Shown here piece by piece: positions 1-7,104 of a stretch of 14,001 nucleotides of DNA. This DNA is from Candidatus Cardinium hertigii (GTDB lineage: Bacteria; Bacteroidota; Bacteroidia; Cytophagales_A; Amoebophilaceae), in the NCBI RefSeq assembly GCF_003788695.1, contig NZ_RARA01000027.1:209997-223997 (forward strand), given 5' to 3'. The notes beneath the pieces were generated by a model that made no database searches, was not told where the DNA came from, and saw nothing but the letters and a program-made list of their open reading frames with translations. The number at the start of each line of letters is the position of its first letter. The stretch's first letter is position 1. The translations under genes were made by a program, and so were the position numbers.

Positions 1-2136
1 CGTTATGCTAAGAACCTTAATGAACTGGTTAAAGCGGGTAAAATAGATCCTGTGATTGGCCGTGATGAGGAATCACGTAGAACATTGCAAATTATCTCAC
101 GCAGGACTAAAAACAATCCCTTGTTAATTGGGGAAGCTGGCGTAGGTAAAACTGCCATTGTAGAGGGATTGGCCCAACGTATTGTAGCAGGTGACGTACC
201 TGAGCATATTAAATATAAAGTTATTTTTGCCTTAGATTTAGGTCTTTTGATTGCCGGTGCAAAATACAAGGGTGAATTTGAAGAGCGACTTAAAGCGGTC
301 ATCAAAGAGGTCGTAGATTCCAATGGGGCCTATATGCTCTTTATTGATGAAATACACACCCTCATTGGCGCAGGTTCCTCTGGAGAAGGCGCTATGGATG
401 CAGCTAATCTATTGAAGCCAGCATTGGCTAGGGGAGAATTGCATGCCATTGGTGCCACTACTTTAAAGGAATATCAAAGATATATAGAAAAAGATAAAGC
501 CTTAGAGCGTAGGTTTCAAGTAATCTTAGTGGAAGAACCTAGTGAAGAAGATGCCGTTTCTATTTTAAGAGGTATTAAGGAAAAATATGAATTGCATCAT
601 GGCGTACGCATCAGAGATAGTGCCGTGATAGCTGCTGTGCAGCTTGCTAGCCGTTATTTGCCAGAACGTTTTTTGCCTGATAAGGCCATTGATTTAATGG
701 ATGAAGCCGCCTCTAAACAACGTATTGTATTGGATACCATTCCAGTGGATTTGGATCAATTACAACGCAAAATTACGCAGTTAGAGATCGAAAAAGAAGC
801 CATACGTAAAGAAAAAGATACATCAAAGCTAGAGGCATTGGCTAAAACCATTGCTGATTTAAATGAAAAACGAGATGTCCTTAAAGCAAAATGGGAGCAT
901 GATAAGGCCATTATCCATGGCATTAGCCTACAAAAAAAACAAATTGAGCAATTGCGTTTAGAAGCAGAACAGGCAGAAAGAGATTTTGATTATGGCAAAG
1001 TAGCAGAGATTCGGTATGGGAGGTTGGCAGAAGCAGAAAAAAAATTACAAGAACTGCAAATAGCCGTGGAAGCATTGCGCGATGCTACGCCTCTATTTAA
1101 GGAAGAAGTGGGACCAGAAGATATCGCTAAAATTGTTGCGCAATGGACCGGTATCCCTGTTGCACAAATGTTGCAAGATGAAAAAGAAAAGTTACTAGAC
1201 TTAGAGCAATTTTTAAGCCAACGGGTGGCCGGTCAAGAGGAAGCCATTCAAGCCATTGCCGATGCGGTACGCAGAAGCCGTGCAGCCCTACAGGATCCAC
1301 GGAGACCTATTGGTTCTTTTATTTTTTTTGGCACCACAGGTGTAGGTAAAACAGAACTAGCCAAAGCACTAGCACATTGCTTATTCAATGATGAACAAGC
1401 AATGATACGTATAGATATGTCTGAGTATCAGGAAAAACATACAGTTAGTCGATTGATTGGTGCACCACCTGGCTATGTAGGGTATGAAGAAGGCGGACAG
1501 CTTACAGAAGCGGTACGGAGGAGACCTTATTCCGTTATATTATTGGACGAGATAGAAAAAGCGCATAGCGATGTTTTTAACATTTTATTGCAGGTATTGG
1601 ATGATGGTAGGCTCACCGATAACAAAGGTCGAACAGCTAGTTTTAAGCATACCATTATCATCATGACCAGCAATATGGGGGCGCATCTTATTCAAAATAG
1701 ATTTGCGGATATAACAGACTTTCCCGAACCAGCGTTGTTAACGCAAACCAAAGAAGAGGTTATGCAGTTGCTGCAGCAGCTATTGCGTCCAGAATTTCTC
1801 AATAGAGTGGATGAAATTATTCTATTTCATCCACTTTCCAAAAGTGTTATTAAGGATATTGTACGTATTCAGGTAGAAAAACTTAAAGCAGATCTGCAAA
1901 AAAATGGTATTACCATAACACTAGATGAGGCACTCCTAGCGTATTTAGCGCAGGAAGGCTATAGTATACAATTTGGTGCAAGGCCATTGAAGCGCTTGAT
2001 GCAACGGTTTATATTGAATGCGTTATCTAAAGCATTGCTTGCGGGCAGTATTGTAAAGGATCAACCTATTTTTATTGGTTATCAAGAAGGAGAGGTAGTG
2101 TTTCACAATATAGATATAGCTGCTGTAAAGGCATAA
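1..2136 (+). CDS. clpB: ClpB disaggregase, 5' end outside window
   Basis: This is the C-terminal 711 residues of ClpB, the Hsp100 AAA+ chaperone that works with DnaK to pull polypeptides out of aggregates in the cytoplasm. The frame is open to base 1, so the GTG at 52 lies inside the gene; the N-domain of about 150-160 residues is missing only because the window starts late. Visible parts: first Walker A GEAGVGKT (130-153; the usual GEPGVGKT has Pro for Ala), Walker B LFIDE (337-351), arginine-finger region ALERRFQ, a full charged coiled-coil middle domain (about 700-1120), second Walker A GTTGVGKT (1330-1353), pore loop GYVGYEEGG, Walker [11 protein letters not shown], and sensor-2 GARPLKR near the C terminus. 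The long middle domain separates ClpB from ClpA and ClpC. No clear terminator follows; trhO begins about 100 bases downstream on the same strand. Confidence 0.96.
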
Positions 2137-2161
2137 ATGTTTAATGGTGCTTTTATTAAAG

Positions 2162-2180
2162 TATAATTTCGGTAACTTTG
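2162..2180 (+). promoter_or_regulatory. Candidate trhO promoter
   Basis: Two overlapping motifs lie in the clpB-trhO gap: TATAAT at 2162-2167 and TAACTTTG at 2173-2180. The second matches the TAnnTTTG -7 element described for Bacteroidota promoters. No convincing TTTG was seen at the expected upstream distance. A start of transcription just after either motif would leave a leader of about 50-60 bases before the ATG at 2237. This is motif matching only. Confidence 0.3.
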
Positions 2181-2236
2181 AGTAAGTTTATCATTTGTAT
2201 GCATACCTGTATATACGAAGATCATCAGCACCTGAT

Positions 2237-3043
2237 ATGTTTAAAATAGTCACCTTATACAAATTTGTACCACTACAGGACCTAGCAATACTACAGCAGA
2301 CCCTGAAATCCATATGTAAAGAACTAACGGGAACGCTGCTTATAGCTTCAGAAGGCATTAATGGCACCATTGCCGGTTTACCTGCTGTATTAGACCATGC
2401 AATGACTCAAATTCTAGATATTCCAGCATTTAATGAGCTTTGGTATCAATACGCTAAAGCAAATTGTAAACCATTTCGTCGCCTAAAGATTAGGGTTAAA
2501 AATGAAATGGTAACGATGGCTAAAGCGGAAGCACAGCCCCTGCAATTAGCTGGGCACCATGTCTTGGCTAAAAATTGGCATACTATTTTAGATCAGGCAG
2601 CTGTTGTAATTGATGTTCGCAATCATTACGAATGCCGAGTAGGCAGCTTCGAAAACGCTTTACACCCGAACACTACTTACTTTAGTGAATTTCCTACCTT
2701 TGTTGACAACAACTTAGTTGCCTACAAGGATAAACCCATTGCTATGTTTTGTACCGGTGGCATCAGATGTGAAAAAGCTTCTGCTTACATGCTTGCACAT
2801 GGCTTTCAAGAAATTTACCAGCTCAAGGGTGGGATTTTACAATATTTAGCTAACGTCCGAGAAGATGAAACGAGATGGAAAGGAGAATGTTTTGTTTTTG
2901 ACGATAGAATATCCCTAAGCCATGGATTAAAAAAAGGCAGCTGCTTACTTTGTTATGGCTGCCGTATGCCTTTAACCGATACGGATCTAGATGACCATTA
3001 CCAACCTGGTATACGATGTAGGTATTGTCTAAAAGATAAATAA
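2237..3043 (+). CDS. trhO: tRNA uridine(34) hydroxylase TrhO, rhodanese family
   Basis: Predicted 268-residue cytoplasmic protein of the UPF0176/YceA family. TrhO makes 5-hydroxyuridine at the tRNA wobble position using oxygen. An N-terminal acylphosphatase-like domain (about 1-95, with FKIVTLYKF and ASEGINGTIAG) is followed by a rhodanese domain (about 105-215) with DVRN at 126-129 and active loop CTGGIRCEK, Cys172 being the predicted catalytic cysteine. The C terminus has clustered cysteines (Cys236, 239, 242, 261, 264) that look able to bind metal. The frame stays open to a TTG at 2195, but the ATG at 2237 puts MFKIVTLYKF at the N terminus, where the family normally begins. The protein is shorter than the 300-350 residues common in the family, mainly at the C terminus. 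It faces the LRR gene tail-to-tail across about 100-160 bases. Confidence 0.9.
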   Translation: MFKIVTLYKFVPLQDLAILQQTLKSICKELTGTLLIASEGINGTIAGLPAVLDHAMTQILDIPAFNELWYQYAKANCKPFRRLKIRVKNEMVTMAKAEAQPLQLAGHHVLAKNWHTILDQAAVVIDVRNHYECRVGSFENALHPNTTYFSEFPTFVDNNLVAYKDKPIAMFCTGGIRCEKASAYMLAHGFQEIYQLKGGILQYLANVREDETRWKGECFVFDDRISLSHGLKKGSCLLCYGCRMPLTDTDLDDHYQPGIRCRYCLKDK

Positions 3044-3148
3044 AATATAACTAAAATCGTGGCACTACTTTTCTATTCCTTTCCTTAATTGCTGTAGCTG
3101 CCTGTAGCAAACATTATTTTTAATAACATTTTAAAAATATGCTGTAGC

Positions 3149-3205
3149 TTACTCCTCTTTTTTATCGGAATTTTCCGTATCCTCATTTGTTGTATCCTCT
3201 TCATC
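3149..3205 (-). pseudogene. Out-of-frame continuation of the LRR protein's acidic tail
   Basis: Just beyond the stop of the LRR gene (3201-3203), a third copy of the tail repeat lies in a different frame. On the minus strand it reads DEEDTTNEDTENSDKKEE and ends at TAA (3149-3151). It matches the in-frame copies YTTDEDIENPGEEEEE and YTTDEDTENSDEDEEE. The DNA copy is 70 bases from its neighbour, not a multiple of three, so one extra base places it out of frame. This suggests a single-base indel shortened the protein by about 18 residues. Confidence 0.65.
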
Positions 3206-4820
3206 CATATCTGATATACTCCTCTTCATCTTCATCGGAATTTTCCGTATCCTCATCTGTTGTATACGCTTCTTCCTCCTCTTCGCCGGGATTTTCTATA
3301 TCTTCATCTGTTGTATATACTTCATCCAATGGTGGCATGGATATTATATCTAAACCAGGCTTATCAGATTCATATTCTTTGATTGTTTTTTTTAATTGTC
3401 TATTAGATCTTGCTGCATTTAGATCTGAATTGTTTGGCATAATGGTACGTATACATGCTCTTTGTAACCCATGTTCATGGTACACGGTATCGTGCGGATA
3501 AGCAATGTTAGAATTAAACGACTCAACTAAGTTTCTTGAACCCTCAGGACCTAAGCAAAAAACGTTACGTATTTGTGTATCCCTTAACGCAGCAAGCAAT
3601 TGTTTCATACTGCTTAAATCCCAAGAGATAAAACTACCTGTATCAAAGGACAAGCTGTCAATAGCTGTATGCTGAAGCGAAGAAAATGCTTTATCTAGGG
3701 TGGGCAATTCTACTGAGCCTAAATCATTCGAATCTAAATCTAAGCAACACAGGGTTGTGTTGCCCACAAGTGCAGGAAGCAAGACAGCTACATTATTTTC
3801 CAACTTGTTACACCCCAGTTTCAAATTTTCAATCTCTGTATGTTCGAGTGCAGAAAATGCTGTGCCCAATGTTTCCGCTTCCACTAGTCCTAAATCATTA
3901 TCACATAAGTCTAACGTACGCACAGATGTACCCACAAACGCAGGCAATAGGGTAGCTACACTATTTGCCAACTTGTTACCACCCAGTTTCAAATCTTCAA
4001 CCTTTGTATGTTTAAGTGTAGAAAATGCTGTACCCAACGGCTCTGTTTTCACGAGGCCTAAATCATTATTACATAAATTTAACGTGTGCACAGCTGTGCC
4101 TATAAGTGCAGGAAGTAAAGCAGCTACATTATTTGCCAACTTGTTATTCGCCAGTTGCAAATTTTTAATTTTTGTATATTTGAGGATAGAAAATGCTGTA
4201 CCCAATAGATCTGCTTGCACCAGGCCTAAATTATTATTACATAAGTTTAACGTGTGCACAGCTGTGCACACAAGTGTAGGAAGTAGGGCAGCTACATTAT
4301 TTTCCAACTTGTTATTCGCCAGTTGCAAATCTTCAATCTTTGTATATTTGAGTTTAGAAAATACTGTGCCCAATGCTTCTACTGCACCTAAATTAGCCCT
4401 TTTTAAACATAGACTACGAACAGTTGTGCCTTTAAGAGCAGCAAGTATTGCATACAGGTATTTACCTGATGAATGTACATAACGGCAATCTATTGTAAGC
4501 GTATAGCACGGCTCTTTACAGAGGTAAGCTACCAGCCTGCCTAGTAGATTTTGCAACTGAAAAGTGTACATGTATTTATTATGTAGCTCATGCAAATGTA
4601 TATGTATATCGATATTTGGCTCAACCGTCCAGTATCTATTATTTTTAAGTTTATTTTCATTGACCAATTGCATGAGTTCCGGATCGTCAATTTTTTCTTG
4701 ATATTTACATAAATATGTAGTTGAGCTACTTGCCAATGCCATGGCGTCTGAAGCACCTATACCTAGCCGTACCTTAGTACATCCACTGAAGACTAGGAAT
4801 AAAATTAGTAAAAAATACAT
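3201..4820 (-). CDS. Leucine-rich-repeat lipoprotein with acidic tail
   Basis: Predicted 539-residue exported protein. Residues 1-14 form a short lipoprotein signal (hydrophobic stretch then FSGC, Cys14 the predicted lipidated residue). Residues 134-386 hold about nine LRRs of the ribonuclease-inhibitor type, alternating units of about 30 residues (VHTLNLCNNNLGL...) and 26 residues (IKNLQLANNKLANN...), so a 56-residue double unit repeats about four times. Residues 498-535 are a strongly acidic tail with two copies of YTTDEDxEN. No enzymatic domain is visible; LRRs of this kind bind proteins. A role at the host interface is inference from the export signal and fold. The ATG at 4820 gives the signal peptide directly. 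A TATAAT lies 23 bases upstream. The gene is convergent with trhO and borders the repeat island on its 5' side. The tail seems shortened by a frameshift. Confidence 0.85.
   Translation of the reverse strand: MYFLLILFLVFSGCTKVRLGIGASDAMALASSSTTYLCKYQEKIDDPELMQLVNENKLKNNRYWTVEPNIDIHIHLHELHNKYMYTFQLQNLLGRLVAYLCKEPCYTLTIDCRYVHSSGKYLYAILAALKGTTVRSLCLKRANLGAVEALGTVFSKLKYTKIEDLQLANNKLENNVAALLPTLVCTAVHTLNLCNNNLGLVQADLLGTAFSILKYTKIKNLQLANNKLANNVAALLPALIGTAVHTLNLCNNDLGLVKTEPLGTAFSTLKHTKVEDLKLGGNKLANSVATLLPAFVGTSVRTLDLCDNDLGLVEAETLGTAFSALEHTEIENLKLGCNKLENNVAVLLPALVGNTTLCCLDLDSNDLGSVELPTLDKAFSSLQHTAIDSLSFDTGSFISWDLSSMKQLLAALRDTQIRNVFCLGPEGSRNLVESFNSNIAYPHDTVYHEHGLQRACIRTIMPNNSDLNAARSNRQLKKTIKEYESDKPGLDIISMPPLDEVYTTDEDIENPGEEEEEAYTTDEDTENSDEDEEEYIRYG
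3663..4421 (-). repeat. About 168-bp tandem repeat encoding LRR pairs
   Basis: The DNA encoding residues 134-386 of the LRR protein is a tandem array with a period of about 168 bases (56 codons). Neighbouring copies remain close at DNA level, for example repeated segments around TTGTTATTCGCCAGTTGCAA and ACATAAGTTTAACGTGTGCA. The similarity implies recent duplication and makes the array prone to unit gain or loss. Confidence 0.8.
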
Positions 4821-4843
4821 GATTGTTGTTTTAAATTAAATAT

Positions 4844-4849
4844 ATTATA
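4844..4849 (-). promoter_or_regulatory. Candidate -10 element of the LRR lipoprotein gene
   Basis: On the minus strand GTATAATATATTTAATTTAA lies 20-odd bases before the ATG at 4820. It resembles the sequence ahead of the zinc-finger gene (GTATAATGTATATATAATTT from 5681). No -35 element is clear. Confidence 0.3.
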
Positions 4850-4873
4850 CTCTCTAGCATAGAAACGGCTGCT

Positions 4874-4908
4874 GCTTGATTTTTGGGGTTTCTTTTTGAT
4901 TAAGCAAA
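4874..4908. repeat. Poly-T repeat, left copy
   Basis: GCTTGATTTTTGG followed by a T-rich run and GATTAAGCAAA. The copy at 7090-7127 reads GCTTGATTTTTTTTGG, T-run, GATCAAGCAAA. Both contain a short GCTTGAT / ATNAAGC inverted pair. This is a dispersed repeat of unknown function. Confidence 0.5.
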
Positions 4909-5164
4909 CAAATCTCTGAAAAATTAGAGCTAGGAAAAGCACAAGATAATTGTTTTTGACAAGAAAATTTACTTACAAATCCGCTTTGGTTAAATGAATA
5001 GTGCTGGTTAAGCCGGCTATTCCAACAGTTAAGCAGTTATCTTGATAATCTCCATTGAAAACATGTGAAAAGCAATCTAACTATAGATACATAGCTGGAA
5101 AAATCGTTCTGATTTACCGAAATACAAGTTTACAAAATATATTGTTAATAAACAAAATGAAACA

Positions 5165-5555
5165 GTATCCGTTCAAAAATCAGAACTCGCTCTACGGTTA
5201 CTCAATGGATTTGGGAAGCTGGTAAGGCGCGCGAGGGTGAAGCGTACGCAGTATAGTACGCACTATGTGAGTTCGCCCCATGATGTATATGCATACATCA
5301 TGGGAACCCCAAGTACGCTGAATCCCGAAGCGGAACAGGGGTCCCCACCAGATGATATATCTGGTGGGGTAAAGCGTAGCCAGCTTTTCAAAGACGAAGA
5401 GTAAGCTCAAACAGGGTGATTTTCTACTACCTTTCAGACTAAAATTTTCTAATCACAGCTTTGTTCAAGGTGCGTTTTTTATAATCTTGTATTATTATGC
5501 TATTTCTAATGGGTACGAACACGGATATGTATAAGCCACATGACTGAACGGATAC
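5165..5555. mobile_element. MITE-like or IS-remnant element, left copy
   Basis: A 391-bp non-coding segment bounded by an 11-bp perfect inverted repeat, GTATCCGTTCA (5165-5175) and TGAACGGATAC (5545-5555). Bases 5405-5520 are an inverted copy, about 80-85% identical by eye, of 6901-7015 to the right of the zinc-finger gene. Bases 5176-5190 also match the right copy (AAAATCAGAACTCGC). Between these shared blocks sits a module of about 215 bases with several strong hairpins that the right copy lacks. There is no transposase frame and no evident target-site duplication. A non-autonomous element or decayed insertion sequence is the best reading; the family is not recognised. Confidence 0.6.
5213..5389. 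other. Multi-hairpin segment, possible structured RNA
   Basis: A closing stem (5213-5222 with 5380-5389, 10 pairs including two G-T) encloses several further stems. They are GGGTGAA 5235-5241 with TTCGCCC 5272-5278, itself enclosing GCGTAC 5242-5247 with GTACGC 5256-5261; a perfect 12-bp stem 5277-5288 with 5293-5304; ACCCC 5306-5310 with GGGGT 5338-5342, enclosing CGCT with AGCG; and a perfect 11-bp stem 5343-5353 with 5359-5369. Stems two and three share 5277-5278. The segment is visibly richer in G and C than its surroundings. It could be a transcribed structured RNA or a DNA-hairpin module; no known RNA family is recognised. A 70-codon minus-strand frame across it is probably spurious. 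Confidence 0.55.
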
Positions 5556-5724
5556 GCTCTTCTAAAGGATCCAATATTTTGATTCAATAAAAAAAATACG
5601 TACAATTGTATTTCATCCTGGTAAAGAAACGTAATTATAAAAGGCGCAAAGGCAGCTTATAAGGTTTTAATGCTGTGGATGTATAATGTATATATAATTT
5701 TTTAAATTTAAATTGAATAAAATA
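5556..5724 (+). promoter_or_regulatory. Leader and candidate promoter of the zinc-finger gene
   Basis: The spacer between the left repeat element and the zinc-finger gene is AT-rich. TATAAT at 5682-5687, within GTATAATGTATATATAATTT, is the best -10 candidate and lies 37 bases before the ATG at 5725. No Shine-Dalgarno sequence is apparent. The promoter lies outside the left repeat copy, so the gene probably carries its own start signal. Confidence 0.3.
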
Positions 5725-6723
5725 ATGAATAAAGTAATTTTCCATCTATTCTTGCTTGCCACGCTGGTTTTAACGGGATGCAATAGAACAGCTGGTCATC
5801 TGGGTATGATGCCAGCAAGTTCTTCTAACAGAGTAATGAATAACACCGGGGAAGAAGCCTTTCAGGACAATACCAAGTGCCAAGTATGCAGTGGCAGAGC
5901 TAAAAAAAGTAAGTGTTACAGAGCATATGTATGCGAGGCATGTAACCAGTTTTTTAAACGGTATGTAGAAATTGTAAAAAAAGGTAAAAAAGGTAAAAAA
6001 GGTAAAAAAGGTAGTGAATATATCTGCAAGCCCGGTAACAACGAATGTACAATCAATCAATATAACCTCCGCGGCTCCTGCCAGGGCTGTAGATTACGGA
6101 AGTGCTTGCGTGTAGGGATGAAGATACCAGACCCCAAGATAATAGAAAAAACCGGCGAGATTTGCCAAGTATGCGGCGATGACAACGCTAATGGTATTCA
6201 CTATGGAGTAGAGACATGCGAGGGATGTAAACTTTTTTTTGGACGGTGGCATCTAAAAGGTAAACAACTTACCTGCAAGTCCGGTAAAAACACATGTACA
6301 GTCAATCAAGATGACGACTTCTGCAAGAGATGTAGACTACAGAAGTGCTTGGATGTAGGGATGGATAAAGATAAATCACAGCTTGGGAGACGTCCGAAGG
6401 ATAAATCGACAAAAGTAGATATGCCTGTAGCAAAACGTCCTGGGGAACCTTTGAATAATAGCAGTAACAAATCGACAAAAGTAAGTAAGTCTGTAGCAAA
6501 TCCGTCATCGTTATATGAACCTTTATCATCAGATTCAGAAAAAGAAAATGATTGCAATGTAGCTACTCCTGCTGCCTTTGATTACCATAATTACAATGCA
6601 CCTACTATTGCTGCCTTTGATTATAATGATTGCAATGTAGCTACTCCTGCTGCCTTTGATTACAATAATTACAATGCACCTACTACTGCTGCCTTTAGAC
6701 AGTCATCTAATGATTCTAATTAA
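5725..6723 (+). CDS. Lipoprotein with two nuclear-receptor-type DNA-binding domains
   Basis: Predicted 332-residue protein. Residues 1-19 are a lipoprotein signal (MNKVIFHLFLLATLVLTGC, Cys19 lipidated). Two nuclear-receptor C4 zinc-finger domains follow. Domain 1 (52-132) has C-x2-C-x14-C-x2-C, CEACNQFFKR, an inserted (GKK)n basic run, then C-x6-C-x10-C-x2-C and CRLRKCLRVGM. Domain 2 (147-213) is closer to the family: CQVCGDDNANGIHYGVETC, CEGCKLFFGR, C-x6-C-x8-C-x2-C, CRLQKCLDVGM, then SQLGRRP. All eight zinc cysteines are present in both. CEGCKxFFGR and GRRP recall the insect Knirps group, which lacks a ligand-binding domain, as does this protein. The tail has two 26-residue repeats (DCNVATPAAFDY...). 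The frame opens at a TTG (5713), but the ATG at 5725 gives a normal signal peptide. In animals these domains bind DNA half-sites; host origin and effector use are inference. Confidence 0.88.
   Translation: MNKVIFHLFLLATLVLTGCNRTAGHLGMMPASSSNRVMNNTGEEAFQDNTKCQVCSGRAKKSKCYRAYVCEACNQFFKRYVEIVKKGKKGKKGKKGSEYICKPGNNECTINQYNLRGSCQGCRLRKCLRVGMKIPDPKIIEKTGEICQVCGDDNANGIHYGVETCEGCKLFFGRWHLKGKQLTCKSGKNTCTVNQDDDFCKRCRLQKCLDVGMDKDKSQLGRRPKDKSTKVDMPVAKRPGEPLNNSSNKSTKVSKSVANPSSLYEPLSSDSEKENDCNVATPAAFDYHNYNAPTIAAFDYNDCNVATPAAFDYNNYNAPTTAAFRQSSNDSN
5983..6011 (+). repeat. 9-bp microsatellite GGTAAAAAA in the zinc-finger gene
   Basis: Three exact GGTAAAAAA units (5983-6009), with a near-copy before and a partial copy after, encode repeated Gly-Lys-Lys between the first and second zinc sites of domain 1. 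Unit changes would keep the frame but alter spacing and positive charge. Confidence 0.85.
6550..6696 (+). repeat. 78-bp tandem repeat in the zinc-finger gene tail
   Basis: Unit 1 (6550-6627) and unit 2 (6628 to about 6696, incomplete) are nearly identical. They encode DCNVATPAAFDY, NYNAPT and AAF motifs, and each unit contains two related half-repeats. The Asn/Tyr/Ala-rich tail is probably disordered. Confidence 0.85.
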
Positions 6724-6947
6724 ACCCAGCATATACTACCAACAAGTAATATGATGTGCTTAAACACAAACGACGTAATTTCAGCTGGTAAAGGTTTATA
6801 CTTGCAAAAGAAGTCTATTTTAAGTGTTAATCCAGATATTTTGCGTAGGAATGGTACATTTTATGCAGCTCAGTGGTGTGGCCTATGCGTATTTTTTCAC
6901 GTTCGTACCAATTAGAAATAGCGCAATAATGTAAGTTTATAAAAACG

Positions 6948-7090
6948 CGCCTTGAACAAAGTTGTGACTAGAAAATTCCAAGCTACAAGGTAGTAGAAAA
7001 TCAGCCTGTTTGAGCCCAAGGCCGCAGGCCTGGGCGAGTTCTGATTTTCAGCTTGTAGCCTGGAATTTTCAACAGCTTTGTTCACCAGCG
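6948..7090. repeat. 143-bp imperfect palindrome
   Basis: Outer arms 6948-6989 and 7052-7090 are inverted copies, including GAAAATTCCAAGCTACAAG against CTTGTAGCCTGGAATTTTC and GAACAAAG against CTTTGTTC. Inner arms are GAAAATCAG (6996-7004) and CTGATTTTC (7041-7049). The apex is GCCCAAGGCC-GCA-GGCCTGGGC (7014-7035). It could form a cruciform, or a long stem-loop in RNA. Confidence 0.7.
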
Positions 7091-7104
7091 CTTGATTTTT
7101 TTTG

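Larger units (their letters stand above)
4821..5164. other. AT-rich non-coding stretch, left edge of island
   Basis: No convincing gene is present. It holds the probable LRR promoter and, at 4874-4908, a poly-T-rich segment (GCTTGATTTTT ... GATTAAGCAAA) that recurs in similar form and the same orientation at 7090-7127 on the other side of the zinc-finger gene. The remainder, 4910-5164, shows no recognisable feature. Confidence 0.6.

Noticed and set aside
2195..2236. TTG start at 2195 for trhO
   Set aside because: The added 14 residues do not fit the family N terminus, whereas ATG 2237 gives MFKIVTLYKF, the expected start.
3700..4482. Long plus-strand open frame (260 codons) opposite the LRR gene
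   Set aside because: It is antisense to the LRR array; because the repeat length is a multiple of three, an open antisense frame is simply copied with each unit. No family is recognised.
5198..5410. Minus-strand 70-codon frame in the hairpin module
   Set aside because: It spans perfect hairpins and has no recognisable domain or start context; structure explains the sequence better than coding.
5165..5555. Group II intron or known small RNA (tmRNA, SRP, RNase P RNA)
   Set aside because: No GTGYG-like 5' end, no recognisable domain V, and none of the conserved cores of the other RNAs were found.
5725..6723. Host contamination explaining the nuclear-receptor domains
   Set aside because: The frame is continuous with a bacterial lipoprotein signal, has no introns, and is flanked by repeats and bacterial genes in one window; read evidence could still be checked.
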